DNA of 64,000 bases, from the NCBI RefSeq assembly GCF_964204865.1, contig NC_135255.1:9267135-9331134 (forward strand). The letters run 5' to 3'. Position numbers and translations under genes: made by a program. The DNA comes from Styela clava. Its lineage: Eukaryota; Chordata; Ascidiacea; Stolidobranchia; Styelidae. The notes under the pieces are model-generated. The model did not search any database and had not been told where the DNA came from. It was given only the letters and a program-made list of their open reading frames with translations. Positions within the stretch are counted from its first letter, which is position 1; every line of letters begins with the position of its first letter. Shown one piece after another: positions 48,201-63,564 of the stretch.

Positions 48201-50905
48201 AGTCTATTCATAACGAGGTATTTTCGATCGTCTGTCAAATAAGATGTGACGAATATTGTTTTCCGAATAGTAAGCATTTAGGTGTCTCTTAATTTCTAAA
48301 TCATACAGCTGTCAGTAACAAAATAGCTGCATTGGCAGCTGATAACCACTGCAACGCTTTTGTTCTGTCACGATCTTCTGGAATCCCATGGGCATGAAAG
48401 CGTGCGCGCACACAGCTGATGTCATCAATCTATCATTGAGTCCAAAAAAGAAATTACAAGCATTCTAGGTATTTGAAAACATGTTAATTAGTGGCCAGGA
48501 TCTATTTCTAACAACAATGAATGTTTCGATGATCTTTGACCCCAGAAGAATTATTCCAATATTTTACCATTTTCAATATTTTTATGCTTAATTTGGGGAT
48601 TGCAAACTGTTTATACCCATGGTTTTATTCAAAATATTCAACCTCCCGTCATTTAAAAGTACTGATAGCGTCAATTATTTGACTTATTCCGAAGTTTACA
48701 AATATTGCCATACAAGGCGCCATTTCCCACCGTTGCGTAAATATGTCTGTAACAGTCTATTCGTAATTAGATGTCGATAACAACAAACGTCGCAGCGGGC
48801 CAAGCTATAATCTTTAATGAAATTGAAATGTTAGCGAACTTTTTTCAATTTTCTTGATCTTCTTAGTGGTAAAAAAAAAATCGACTCAGGCCTTTAATGG
48901 TAATTGATTTTGATTGTTATTGATCCTAAGGGATGTATTTGTTTGATGAACCATGAGGGAAGGATAGTCTGTTGTGCGAATTTTATCGTTAACATTTTTC
49001 ACCCCACGTTCGAAATTTGTTTTTTTACAGATAAACTTTCTCGTAACGGTATAAATATACAAAAATATTTTATCCGAATTTAAATTGCAATATTCCAAAA
49101 TGAATGCGGTCTTGGAATAACTTCAATAGAAAATGCTATTGTACCCTATGCTTAGAGATTATATATTAGAAAGAATAGACTTTTATGAGTTAAATTACTG
49201 ATAAAACAGTCCACATTATTTCCGGCGCTGCGGAGTCGAAAATAAAAATTTACAGTCGACTCCGATTTTCTAGTCTGGGTTGAAACAAATTATTTTCTGC
49301 AGTTTTGACCCCGAATCCAAGAAAATTGAGAATTTCCAGACTCCGCCGAGAATTCGAAAATACGACTCCAGCAAAATTGTTCGCATCTCATTCGGTGGTT
49401 TGTGTGCCCCCGAATATAAAAAAAGACTCCTCATAGTATATTTTGTACTGTTGAAGGTTGATTTTAATTTGAATTTTGTGCTGCTTTGGTTATTGAATAA
49501 AATCTATAGCTGACCGAATCAATGGTCATAATATTTAACAATACTTCATGATTATTTTGTTGAAAACCTGGTGGTGTTGGTCGTAGAGCGGGTGCTTTTT
49601 TGTTTTTCTCAAACTCGAGATATGCTCGTTGATTGGTGGTTTTATTGAACAAACTCTGGTGTATATTATTAGAACACTCTTCGTGAGGTTTATTTCAATG
49701 TCTTTTTTTTTTTATTCGATTGTCATTGCACACGACCATCTGAAGTTTCAAATCATGAGCATAGACATTCTACTATTACGCCCTCATGATGAATAATTTG
49801 CAGTGGGCATGTACCAAAGTTTTGACCGGTTTTACTACCGTTCACAAAGCGTTAACCCATCAATGATTTTATCTGTCGTTGTTACCTCTCGGCAGCCTTC
49901 CCCTCAAATGAGCTCTTCTTTCGGGCACCCGATTGGTCTAGTCATATGCGAAATTTTATAGACAGCAGAATCCTACACTTCGTTCCTGATAAGTAACATT
50001 GTTCTTATTTATGTTACAGAGTATCAGCGCTGTATCCGTATGGTCCCACTGCAGCAACCGCTTATGTCACACCAAGTGGGGTATTAGTACCGGCAGCACA
50101 TGCGTCCTTTTCTCAACCTACTCAGATTATTGATTACGGTCAACAGTACGCAGCGCAGCTCGCATCATCTTCGCCGTTTGCTCAAGACGTGGCAGCCTCT
50201 GTCGGAGCTGGAATGGGTAAGTTGATATATTTAACTCAGTTGGTAGTTTGTAAGTGTACAGTTTCCACTTTTCATGACTGTATTTGTAATTTGGCAATAA
50301 GAACACAATCGCGTTCACGAAGTTGTATTTTATAGAAATGAACTTTTGATTTTAAAGTATAATATACGAATACTGTTAACTATATGTGTTGCGGTTATGC
50401 AAGATTACCTACCTTTCCCTGCTCTATGCCCTTGCGCAATTGGAACCGTATGCGTCTAACGCAAGGATATAAAAATGGAATAAAAAAAACTATTCAAGTA
50501 AAGAGTCTGCTACACACTTGCTATACACTAACACAGATGTATTTCTGTAACGTTTCGTCGTCTATGAGTAGACGTAGCGTAACGTTGTGTTAGTGTGCAG
50601 CAATACATGTTGAAATAAATAGAATACTCAAAAATATATTTTGTTTGATAGCACATTACCAAACAGCAGCCGGCGTCCAAGTCCAAGCACCTCATCCTCT
50701 TGCCGCCGCCGCCACCCATCCTACCGGTTACACCGCAACATTTCAAACAGCTGGATTAACAGGAGGTTACGGTGCTGCCCCATCAGCATATGCAGCGGTA
50801 TCCTCACTTCAGCCTCCTCTGGCAGCCACACCAAATGCAGCAGCGTATGCTCACATTACAGCTCAACTTCAGGCTAACGATCGACTTGGTTTGACTAACC
50901 AGTGA
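36300..50905 (+). CDS. RBM24: RBM24/RBM38-type RNA-binding protein, at least 5 coding exons
   Basis: Coding exons are 36300-37183, 37959-38091, 45999-46077, 50020-50216 and 50652-50905 (TGA at the end), all in phase. One RRM spans exons 1-2, with RNP2 KIFVGGLP and RNP1 KGYGFVTM, and the family signatures [36 protein letters not shown] and GAKPRG. Ala-, Gln-, Tyr- and Pro-rich sequence follows to [12 protein letters not shown] at the C-terminus. Vertebrate RBM24 and RBM38 bind GU-rich RNA and control muscle splicing and mRNA stability; the two cannot be separated here. The first in-frame ATGs are 36923 and 37013. The 37013 start gives 277 residues beginning [13 protein letters not shown], closely matching the vertebrate start. 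Yet the frame is open for about 240 more codons upstream, with coding-like sequence including a basic RKRR, so a longer isoform using an upstream exon is likely. Confidence 0.9.
38092..45998. other. Large RBM24/38 intron (7.9 kb)
   Basis: No second gene, tRNA box or transposon terminus was recognised in this long intron. At 45664-45686 and 45748-45770 a 23-bp phrase (GAATTTAGTTGTACGCCCAA and a variant) recurs, agreeing at 20 of 23 bases. Confidence 0.5.
46078..50019. other. RBM24/38 intron (3.9 kb)
   Basis: No coding segment was recognised. Between about 49225 and 49375 several GACTCCG/CGGAGTC-type phrases recur in both orientations, which looks like a degraded interspersed repeat. Confidence 0.45.
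50521..50600. repeat. Long hairpin in the last RBM24/38 intron
   Basis: TACACTAACACA (left) pairs with TGTGTTAGTGTG (right), and CGTCTA with TAGACG around a four-base TGAG loop; an ACGTTTCG/CGTAACGT stretch pairs in between. The left arm has about 12 unpaired extra bases. It could be a tiny MITE or a structured intronic RNA; nothing in the sequence decides. Confidence 0.6.
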
Positions 50906-53296
50906 TTAACAGTGCATCTGAAGACAACAAGTAGACATTTCAACGACGGAAGTGTTAGGTAAACTAACAAGGAATTTGTTGCCAGTGACATTTTTGAAAG
51001 GGTCAAATGTAGCAGAGGCTACGCGAATAAAAGGCCTTCTTGATACTATTCTGCGACGCCAACTGTGAGAAGCCATGTTTAATTACAAGACTATGATGGT
51101 TTATTCAACTCGCCCACTTGTTAGAAAATTATATATATCGCCTGGATGGAAGCTAGTGAGCTTATTAATGACCCATAGCAAAACTCTTTAGTTTGAGTCA
51201 TAGGTGACGTCAATATAGAATTTTTTGTTTATCTTATTTATTGAATGCTGTTATCATTTTCGCACTGTCTAGAAAGGCCGGGTGTGTTACTTAAGATTTG
51301 GGACACTCTGTGATACGTTTTACGTTTGCGCAAGAACACTCTTCATTAAAAATCTTTGAGATTGTAGTCTTAATTTTAAGCATTAAGTAACGTTCCGGTC
51401 TTTCTAACAGGGATTATATATAGACTTGATTTTGTTCACATTTTCTTCAGATTTTGCGTCGCCATCAAATTTGTGTAGGGGTTTGTAAATATGTAATATA
51501 TCTTACTTTTTGAAATATTGTAGATCCTGTGACGTTTTCTCTACACGTCCGTGCGATATTCATCCTTTTTATATTGTGCATGCTTACATAAGTGGCTAGG
51601 TATGGCATATACTATATAGGCATTAGAAAAAAATTTAGAGCTCTCTCTAATGCCATCTAATAGAAAAGTCGCAAGTACGTCATACGATTTGTATTCGTTG
51701 TTGCAAATAACGTATTTCCTGATTTTTTGGCCACGATATCAGCTTGCCTAAAATTTTATCAAATTGATTGAGTGCTAAACCTCCACTTGGTTTGTGAAAG
51801 GATTAATACATTTTAAAATCTACTAGAATGGAGAATTAAGGTGTGCCATTTTGCCCAATATGCTCTAGTCAGTTGGTCTTGTGTAGGCTTTATTTTGTAT
51901 TCATAACATTAAAGAGAGTGTCAACGGTCAACCGATATCTTGTAATCGGGACACGTTGAGTTTTGTTGTCCTGTATTTTGCATCCTTGCAGCATTTGTAG
52001 TACTGAACGATGCACATTATGCAAACCTAAAATACAGCACTGTAATTTTCTTTTTCTCTATCCCATTTTTGTTTGTGATCCGTCCAACTACCTATACAAG
52101 GAAATCATGAGCCGTTGCTTGTGCCACTAAACCAGTTTAAAATCGGTTCCCGATTTCCTGACCATATCACTTTAACGTAGAACTATTGTACATGTTTCAA
52201 ACCAACAAGTGCCATTAAAACCATATTCGAGGCATTGAAGATGTGTGTTTTATATATTGACTGGGACTTCCAAAAAGTGTTCAAGCTTAGTAGACCACGG
52301 CTTCGACTAATGCGCAATTAATCTTATTGTCCACAAGTGATACAAGAGAATTGAGGTCAAATGCCGTGTAAATCTATCTAGTTAACGGAAATATGAATTT
52401 GGTCCATCATAGTTCCGGAAAAATCCAACAACATTCATTGCCCAATAGATATGACTAGCTGCGGCCAACCTGCTTGACCGTCGCGAGGGGCTTAATAATA
52501 TAAATCGAAAACCTAATAGTGTGGGCACCGAAACTGCACATTTGATTGTATGGTATATACACATACAAACCGATTTTTTACGAGGTCGTTCCAACCAGGA
52601 ATGGATTGGAGTACTGATACATGGCTAAATTTATCAATGCTTTCACGGTGAAACTACAAACACAAAGGGAATTTTTATAGAACTTAAGGTTTTTATGATT
52701 GGATTCAGAATATTGGTTCAGCTGCGATGATGAAGCTGAGCTGCAATAAACAAATTGTTTCGCTACATGGACTCTTTTTGAATCATACCCGAAAGAAATA
52801 TCTAAAACAATTAGCGCAATTGTTGGTTCTTTTGGTACCACCCACCGTCGAAGCCTAGTGCCCTTTTAAATGCATATATTACAGCACACTGTAATAGACG
52901 ATCTGAAACGGTCGAGGGGGTGAGTTTTTTTCCAAAATTTTAAACTACAAAAAAAGGGTTGAGAGCGCATGCGCAAAATGATTACCGATTACCACGGGAC
53001 TGACGCAACCACTGGTCGGTTTAAACATCAAGTTACAAAACTATTAAAATAGATTGCAACAATCGGAAACAAAGTGTTTATTCAGTTATGTACAACTTCC
53101 ATGGCAGCGTTGCTCAAACAGGTCCCCCGCTTCCCTATAGAGGGCGACCAACCAGTTTTTGGAAGGCTACTTGCAAAAGCATTAATAGTTTTTGAAAGAT
53201 GTCCTCGGTACATCATGTTTGACAAAATTATTGTGATCATCTCTTTCTCACTCCATTATTCCTCTTTGATTGTGTGCGTGTTGTGTTAATTTAAAT
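50906..53296. other. 3' UTR and flank of the RBM24/38-like gene
   Basis: An AATAAA occurs early at 51026-51031. The following 1.2 kb has long T-rich and TG-rich tracts in keeping with a long 3' UTR, which is usual for this family. No further gene was recognised up to the hAT-type element at 53297. Confidence 0.4.
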
Positions 53297-55665
53297 CAGG
53301 GGTTCCCAAAGTTGATGGACCTTTGACCCCCGGAAAATTCTTCTTATACTTTATTATTGCAAAATTTTCGGAGGTTATTTTAAGAGTGGTTTTACTAATT
53401 TTTGATTACTGCGATTAAACTGAAACTCCTAAAAAAACAAAGCGATCATTGAATTATTTGATTTATATTTAAATTTCCGAAACACAACTGAAAACTAACG
53501 AATAGAATTCAACAACGCGAAAACGAGGTAATGTTTACGACCACGACTGAAAATCTGTCTGAATAAGAAAAGTGTCTGAGTGGATGCGAAAAGGGGCATT
53601 GTTACGTCACTTTTGCATCTTGCTGATTGGCCAATGTCACGAAGTCGTTGCTCGGGGAAAAATCCATTGACCGCAGGCCAAAATTTGAAGCAGATGGATA
53701 TTGGCGGCCAGAAAAGAGGAGCGTAAAAAAGGGTGCGACGGTACGGCTGGGGTTCAGGGCACGCTCGAGCTCAGGAATATTTTAGAAATAGGCTACAAGC
53801 TTGATTTTAAATACACCTAGCATTAGAGTTTGTTATGTAATAAAATTAATATATAGGACTACTTATAATAGTCATGTGATAGAATACCCTAGGAATAACA
53901 AGCACGATTTCCAACAATGAATTTACAACTGATAGCGACTAATGAAATTACTTGCTCATCTTGCATACAGCCAGTGATGAGCTAGAAAAATTGTAACAAC
54001 CAGAACGTAACTGAATCGTGAAAATGTATTATATTTACAGCACGGTCGCATACGCTTTCCCGGAGTGGTGTTTTCCCCTTAAAATGGCATATTTTCATAA
54101 AGTTCGTCGTCACGTAACAATTAAAATTTATCCAGCAGACCAGGCACTTTTTTTACTCAGACAGATTTTCAAGCGCGATTGTAAACCTTGCCTCCTTTAT
54201 GTTGTTTTAGGTTTTGATTATATTTCCAAAATATAAGTATATATGAGAAAAATAAATTGCTAGAATGGACGACGCTTAAATCAGTTGTCATTACTTTTTA
54301 ATAACAGTTGTTTGATTAATTTTAAATGAAATGGTGTTTTTGAAGCGTTCAACCTGTCAGCACACGCCGGAACAGAATAAGCATGGTAAATATTATAATG
54401 ATAAGGTATGGACGTTCACCCGAACTTTGGCCCCAGAAAATTACGCCTGCAAAAAAAATGAGAGTGTTTTGGAGTGTTAGCTCTTATAAAATGGTTTACA
54501 TGTTTGAAACCAAAATTTGTATTAGAATTATCCGTTTACAAATACTAGGCTATATTTACCGCATAATGTGTGAACCTTATTCATGACAACTGCAACTAAA
54601 GATCCCCAGGGCGTAACTACGAAAACGAGACATTGTTTACAACCTTACTTGAATATCTGTCTGATTGACAGAAGTGTCTGAGCGACAACAGAAATTCCAA
54701 CTCTATCCTCAACCCACTGCCCTATCTGTCTTCGATCCACTGCCATATGACCCTCAACCATCCTATCCTCGACCCACTGTCTATCTTCCTCAACTTCCCT
54801 CTCTCCGACCCACTGCCCTACCTCCCTAACCTTTCTATCCTCGACCCACCGCCCTACCTACTTTATTATTCCTATCCTCAACCCACTGCCCTATTTCTCT
54901 CAACCTTTCGGTCCCCGGCCCACTACCCTATCACCCTCAATCTTCCTATTCTCGTCCTGCTGTCCTATCTCTCTCAACCTTCCTAACCCCGACCCACTAT
55001 TCTCCCCATTAGCTGTCTCACCCTCAACCTTTCTATACTCGACCCACTGCCTATCTACCTCAACCTTCCTATCCTCGACCCACTGCCTATCTACCTCAAC
55101 CTTCCTATCCTCGACCCACTGCATATCTACCTTAACATTTCTATACTCGCCCCACTGCCTAGCTCCTTCAAACTTCATATCCTTGACCACTGCCTATCTA
55201 CCTCAACCTTCCTATCTTCGATCCACTGCCTCTCTACCTCAACCTTCCTATTCTCAGCCCCTGCCCTATCTCCCCAACTTTTCTATCTTCGACCCACTGT
55301 CCAATTTCCCTAGACCTTTTTACTTTCAACCCATGCCCTTCCTCCCGCAACCTTTCTATTCCCGACCAACCGTCCTATTTCTCTCACCTTCCTATTCTCG
55401 ACCCACTGTACCATCACCCTCAGCCTATCTATTCTCGACTCACAGTCCTATCTCCCTCAACCTTCCCATCCTCGACCCACTAGCCACTACCTATCTTCCT
55501 CTCCTTTACCCACTGCCTATCTCCCCAACCGTTCTATTCTTGACCCAATGTCCTATCTTTCTTAACCAAGCACTCTTTAAATAGCCCCGAAAATTTTGCA
55601 ATGGTAAAGTATAAGAAGAATTTATCGGGGGTCAAAGATCGGGGAAAAGTCCATTGAGTCGAAAT
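53297..55665. mobile_element. hAT-type element, about 2.4 kb, with internal minisatellite
   Basis: The left end starts CAGGGGTTCCCAAAGTTGAT and continues through GACCCCCGG to a TTCTTCTTATACTTTA stretch. The region 55570-55665 is its inverted copy, with about 80-90 matching bases. The extreme right terminus is degraded, so no target duplication is seen. Inside, a segment near 53525-53590 recurs in direct orientation near 54620-54690 (shared: TCTGTCTGA and AAGTGTCTGAG). No transposase remains; the right half is a minisatellite. Confidence 0.75.
54702..55568. repeat. Minisatellite, unit about 36 bp, roughly 24 degenerate copies
   Basis: The unit is of the type CCTATCCTCGACCCACTGCC followed by CTATCTACCTCAACCTT. 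Copies differ in length by a few bases and by many substitutions, with a cleaner core at about 55030-55130. The strand is strongly pyrimidine-rich. Open frames on both strands (for example the repeating V-E-D-R-K-V-E-V-D-R-Q-W on the minus strand) come from the repeat and are not genes. The copy count is an estimate. Confidence 0.88.
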
Positions 55666-55814
55666 AATCTTATACCAAAAGAATGCTTTCAGCATTTGAC
55701 TTTTGACCCCAACATTGCTCGCGAGAAGGTCGAGCCTAAATTTCAGCTGACTTGTGGTTCTTCAAAATACTGGAATAGGTTTGCTTCATATTTATCTTGT
55801 CTGGGGCCTTAAAT

Positions 55815-57959
55815 ATGTCTCGGATAAGAATTCCTGGTAAATTACCATATTTACAGTAAGTATATATAAACTAGACTAAATTTTCCTTTTATCAGTTTAT
55901 TAATCACACTGTAAATTAGTTCAAAGCGAGGTCTGAAGGTCCTGAATTTTACAGAAACAAGGGGAGGCTGCAAGAACTAGCAGTAACTTTTGGCCTGGGC
56001 ATGTTATAAAATAGATACACATGGTAGATGGAGGATATTTCTGCATTTGCCAACTTTTTGACACACTATTGACAACATTTTCAGGTTTTCCCCATTTTAC
56101 AAAGGAGCTCCTCAGCGCAGATTATTTTTCCCTGATTGGTATGTGAAGTTGGTAAAACCTTATGTGAAAATGCCTTCAGATTATGTGAGATTTCATGTTC
56201 CACACGAGTAAGTCAATATTTTATTTTTGTACTGTCATAATTATTATATTCAAATATATATTGAGATGAAAAATTGTATGAAAATGGTCAAAAGCTCACA
56301 GACTTGTGATGAGTGGGTGGGAATTGTAGGGTTTTGATTGTCCTAATTCTGTAATTGTTAGCAGGATTGTTCAATCTGAATTTTAAGTATTTGTAATGTT
56401 TCAAAGTAAAGTATTTTCTGAACTTTGTATAGGATAATGTAATACAGGGGTTCTCAAAAAGTTTTGGTGTTATGGAGCTTGTGAAGAGGTTGACTAATAT
56501 TCTGAGATGTATTTGCTGCTTTGTATTGAAAAGATATTCAGTATTCCAAACATAAACAAATAGATCGTAGAGCCCCTTACGTCTTATGCATAATTCAACT
56601 GTGTTGACATCACATGCTACACTTGGGTTCAAATCCCACCTCACCTGTTATAAAATGTGTAGGTAATACTAAACCTGAAAGATTCGGTCCCTCAGGGGCT
56701 GTTTGCTCACGACTTTGAAAGATTGGAACAAGGGAAAGCGTGATTAAGCGTGGTAAAAACAAAATTCAAGCTCAAATGGTTTTCAAACTTTGTGTTCAAA
56801 TCTTATCCGATAATATATATATTTTTAATTTATGATTAGAATGTAGTACTATCCAACTAAGATAATGGACCATATCAGTGCAAATAGTCTTAAGAAATTT
56901 AACTAATTAGCAATTATTCATTCTCTTCTGATTTTCAGCATGACAAAATACGACTTGAAAGAATATCTTGAAAAAATATACGAAATACCAGTGGCTAGTG
57001 TTGAATTGCGACCTGTTCAATGGGGAAGATATCAAGATGAATCGAGAAAATGGTGTTTTACAGATCCTTATAAAATAGCACATGTTCGCTTGGTAAGAAA
57101 ATCCATAATTAACTGTTTATTATTGGCTATTTTTTCTACGACGCCTTTTTGCCATAAACAAAGCCTTATACAAACAGCTAGTGGTATGCAAGGAGCCACA
57201 ATTTATGGTGGGAATCTTTTCAGTTCCCTATCGCCTTCCTAATTTGTTAGGTGGCGGGCATGGGAATTAAACCTGAGATGCCAACATAGTTAAATATAAC
57301 CCCTCAACTGCTGGGCCATCCCGCCCACAAACTCCCAGTTTTGGAATGCTCAGCTTAACAATCGAATTGTAAAGCTCTATACCACCTGTTATGGTCTTTG
57401 TACTGTATTAAATATTCAGGGATCATGTCTCGCGTGTAATGTTCAGATGAGTTTGTGATCATTCCCATATCTGATTTCTTTACAAAATATTAAAGAGTGC
57501 AATAATAAATATTCCTACCAGACTTCTTGTTCCTGGGCCCCTGAAAGAAAACAGCTGCTTTAGCAGAAGCAATCCCCATAAACAGATGCAGTAGAAGTGC
57601 TTTACCATCCTTGCTATAGTTGAAAGAATTTCTAACCATCTAGTTATTACTCCCAGTAGCAAAAACCACGACAATGATTTTTAAACACAGTCAGCACTGC
57701 AGCAAGTATTCTGTCATATTGACTACATGACATCCCTCTTTTGAGAAAAGGATTCTAAACATCACAATACCTTATTCAGGGGAAAGGCATGCAATTTGAA
57801 TACCCGGATCTTACACCAACAGCTGAACAAAAGGATGAAAATCCAGATGATGTTACTATGTTTGAGAGATCACAAAAAGAACTTGCTAAACAAAAACCTA
57901 AAGCAGATCCTATGGACATTGAAGCTAAATTAAGTAAAGGAAATTCATGGTTTCAATGA
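55815..57959 (+). CDS. MRPL23: Mitochondrial ribosomal protein uL23m, 4 exons, 165 aa
   Basis: Exons are 55815-55855, 56085-56207, 56939-57092 and 57780-57959 (TGA 57957-57959), all GT-AG and in frame. uL23m is a large-subunit mitoribosomal protein near the exit tunnel. The N-terminus begins MSRIRIPGKLPYLQF. The middle has RRLFFPDWYVKLVKP, then VRFHVPHDMTKYDLKEYLE and IYEIPVASVELRPVQWG, matching the metazoan pattern of F-x-P-x-E-M-T-x-x-D-L-x-x-Y-L followed by I-Y-x-V-P-V. Exon 4 gives GKGMQFEYPDL and an acidic-basic tail ending in G-N-S-W-F-Q, like the W-F-G-L end of human MRPL23. Length is close to the human protein. The start is the first ATG of the frame, with no leader needed upstream. 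Introns hold SINE and hAT fragments. A poly(A) signal lies at 58184-58189. Confidence 0.93.
56445..56577. mobile_element. Truncated hAT-type element in MRPL23 intron 2
   Basis: CAGGGGTTCTCAAAAAGTTT at the left is a hAT-type terminus, and TAGAGCCCC near 56569-56577 looks like an inner motif of the other end. The right terminus is missing, apparently where a tRNA-like repeat begins. Confidence 0.4.
56580..56760 (+). mobile_element. Possible tRNA-derived SINE in MRPL23 intron 2
   Basis: The B-box-like GGTTCAAATCC (56626-56636) is flanked by bases able to form a T-stem (TGGG with CCCA). A convincing A box is not visible, so this is a diverged or truncated head. Confidence 0.35.
57190..57332 (-). 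mobile_element. tRNA-derived SINE in MRPL23 intron 3
   Basis: On the minus strand, TGGCCCAGCAG (57318-57308) is a good A box and GGTTTAATTCC (57273-57263) a B box with two changes, at tRNA spacing. GTGGGCGGGA and TGCCCGCC can pair as an acceptor-like stem. The sequence differs from the SINE at 11935-12217, so it is another family. Confidence 0.6.
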
Positions 57960-60026
57960 CACCAATAAACACTGCATAGTTCATATATGTACTCCAATGG
58001 CTACCGTGGTAGGTATGGATTTGAATGGCTGATAAATTATCCAGGTGGGGAGAGTGCTATCCTTTTTTGATTCACTTATGAAGAAAGCAACCTTTTTTTT
58101 TGTGCCTATAAAACCTGTATGAATGGCACAAAGTATGTGTAAGATCGGTCATAAATGAAGGATATATCTTTTTCATATTATTTAATAAAACGAATAACTA
58201 ATTTTAAATTTGTGATTGTTGTTTGTGTTTTTTGATCATATCCGGGAGAAATGTGATGATATATTAATGGGAATTGGGGTTCCAATAGCTGCAATACTTG
58301 TATTGGCGACGCTTATGAATTGAATTGAGTGAAAATAGGCGACGCTTATGAATTGAATTGAGTGAAAATATTCTGGTTTTAGCCAATCTATTAAGTGCCT
58401 CGATCTTGCATATCATAACCCTAACAACGCTTTTACCAACATGCCCATTCGAATGAAAAACCTTCGTTGAAACCTGGATAAGAACAAAGTCCCCATCGCG
58501 GAGCATTTATGGAACTAATAGTCTTGGGTAGTATGGAGCATTCCATGATTACTACCAGTATATGCAGGACAAACTGACTCGGTGGATTTGGAAGCAATTA
58601 AACTCTACTTGTTTCATCAAGCTCCGAATCCAATTGTCTTATACCAGTAACACTGCTAGATTGCATAAATCTTGCAAACAGTTTCAAGTTTTTTAAAGTA
58701 TTAAAAGTGTCCAAAGCCAATATTTATTAAGAGTTCCTTTTGGATGACAAAAGATTTGTAACAGGGATTGGGGCTGACATACTTCAAGTTGTGGATTTTC
58801 TTTTCTTCTGCTTGTGGAAAACAGCACTTCATCTATACTCACATAGCAAAACACATTGCATAACTTAATCATTAACAATCTACCTATTCATGCTTGTTGC
58901 AAGACTCTCACAATTAAAAAGGACATTTAAATATTTATTTGTAAGCTATGTAGAAATCAGAATCTATATTAATAGTTTGAAACTGGAGAAAAATATATAT
59001 ATCAAGGTATTGCGATGAAACAGCACAGGAGTTATTCATAACCAGGTAATTACTGTTTAACAACAATCCTAATTAAAACAATATATTCATTTAGCAAATT
59101 GGTAATTTCGCAGTTACCTAAGTGTTTCGATGTGATGTCTGAACAATTAATTTTAACGAAAAAGGGCGTTTTATCAAAAGACTTTGGTGATCAAAATTAA
59201 TTACTCTTTCTGTAAAATCTGATCATTTTTGCTGCCCATTTCATGAAGTATATTTATGAATATATTATGTATGATTTTTCAATTATACATCCATTTACAT
59301 AATTCAAAGTCAATCGCAAAAATAAATTTTCAGAAAAACCTCCCATTTGGGATATTTTCAACCTAAAACATAGGCAGGAATTCAAATCAGATGCGTTTTG
59401 AATTAAGGAAAATCACTGATGTTTATATACACTTAAAATTAACAACTTTTCATAATAAATAGATAGGGAATTAGTCACAACTTCGATTCCCAATCATACC
59501 AAAACTTCAAATATCTAATAAGACAGCATGATTTATTCATGCCATATAAATATGAGTCCCTTCAGGATTTTGGAGCAAAAAGAAAAATAACTGTGGAGAT
59601 GGAAACTCAAAATTTTAGTCAAACTTCTAATGGTTATGAGCGAAGTGAAAATATTCAATAATCAAAGTTGATTTGAGAATTCTAGATAGATAATGATAGA
59701 ATGCTTGCATATGAAAAGGTTTCAAACAAAATTTGGTGTTTTCATTGTTCGGAACTGTAAACTGAGTCAAAATTGCCATCAGCTGGATGTTGGCTCAGAG
59801 TATGGAGCTTTCTCAGCTCTGATTAGTAGTATTGATTTGTGGATAACAGGAAATTAACAAGAACTGCTGAAAAGTGCATGTAATGAGGATTGAGTGTTAT
59901 GTCTCATGATACTTGGATCAGATCAATGTAGATATTTTGCATGCAAGATGTCACAGTAATATCTATCAAGTCCATGCAGGTATCTGTATAGATGTTGACA
60001 GTCATTGATCAACAGTCGTTCAAAAT
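57960..60026. other. Spacer between MRPL23 and RAB21 3' ends
   Basis: The two genes converge here. The MRPL23 poly(A) signal AATAAA is at 58184-58189, and a possible RAB21 signal on the minus strand is at 59537-59532. Apart from one 33-bp duplication nothing else was recognised. Confidence 0.5.
58305..58370. repeat. Exact 33-bp tandem duplication
   Basis: Positions 58305-58337 and 58338-58370 are identical (each starts GGCGACGCTTATGAATTGAA). Perfect identity points to a recent slippage event or an assembly artefact. Confidence 0.9.

Positions 60027-63564
<3,538 letters not shown>

Noticed and set aside
54900-55190. Repetitive acidic-basic protein on the minus strand (repeating V-E-D-R-K)
   Set aside because: It is a pure product of the minisatellite; unit lengths vary and break the frame, and there is no promoter or splice context.
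55183-55584. Pro/Leu-rich frame on the plus strand
   Set aside because: Same minisatellite read on the other strand.
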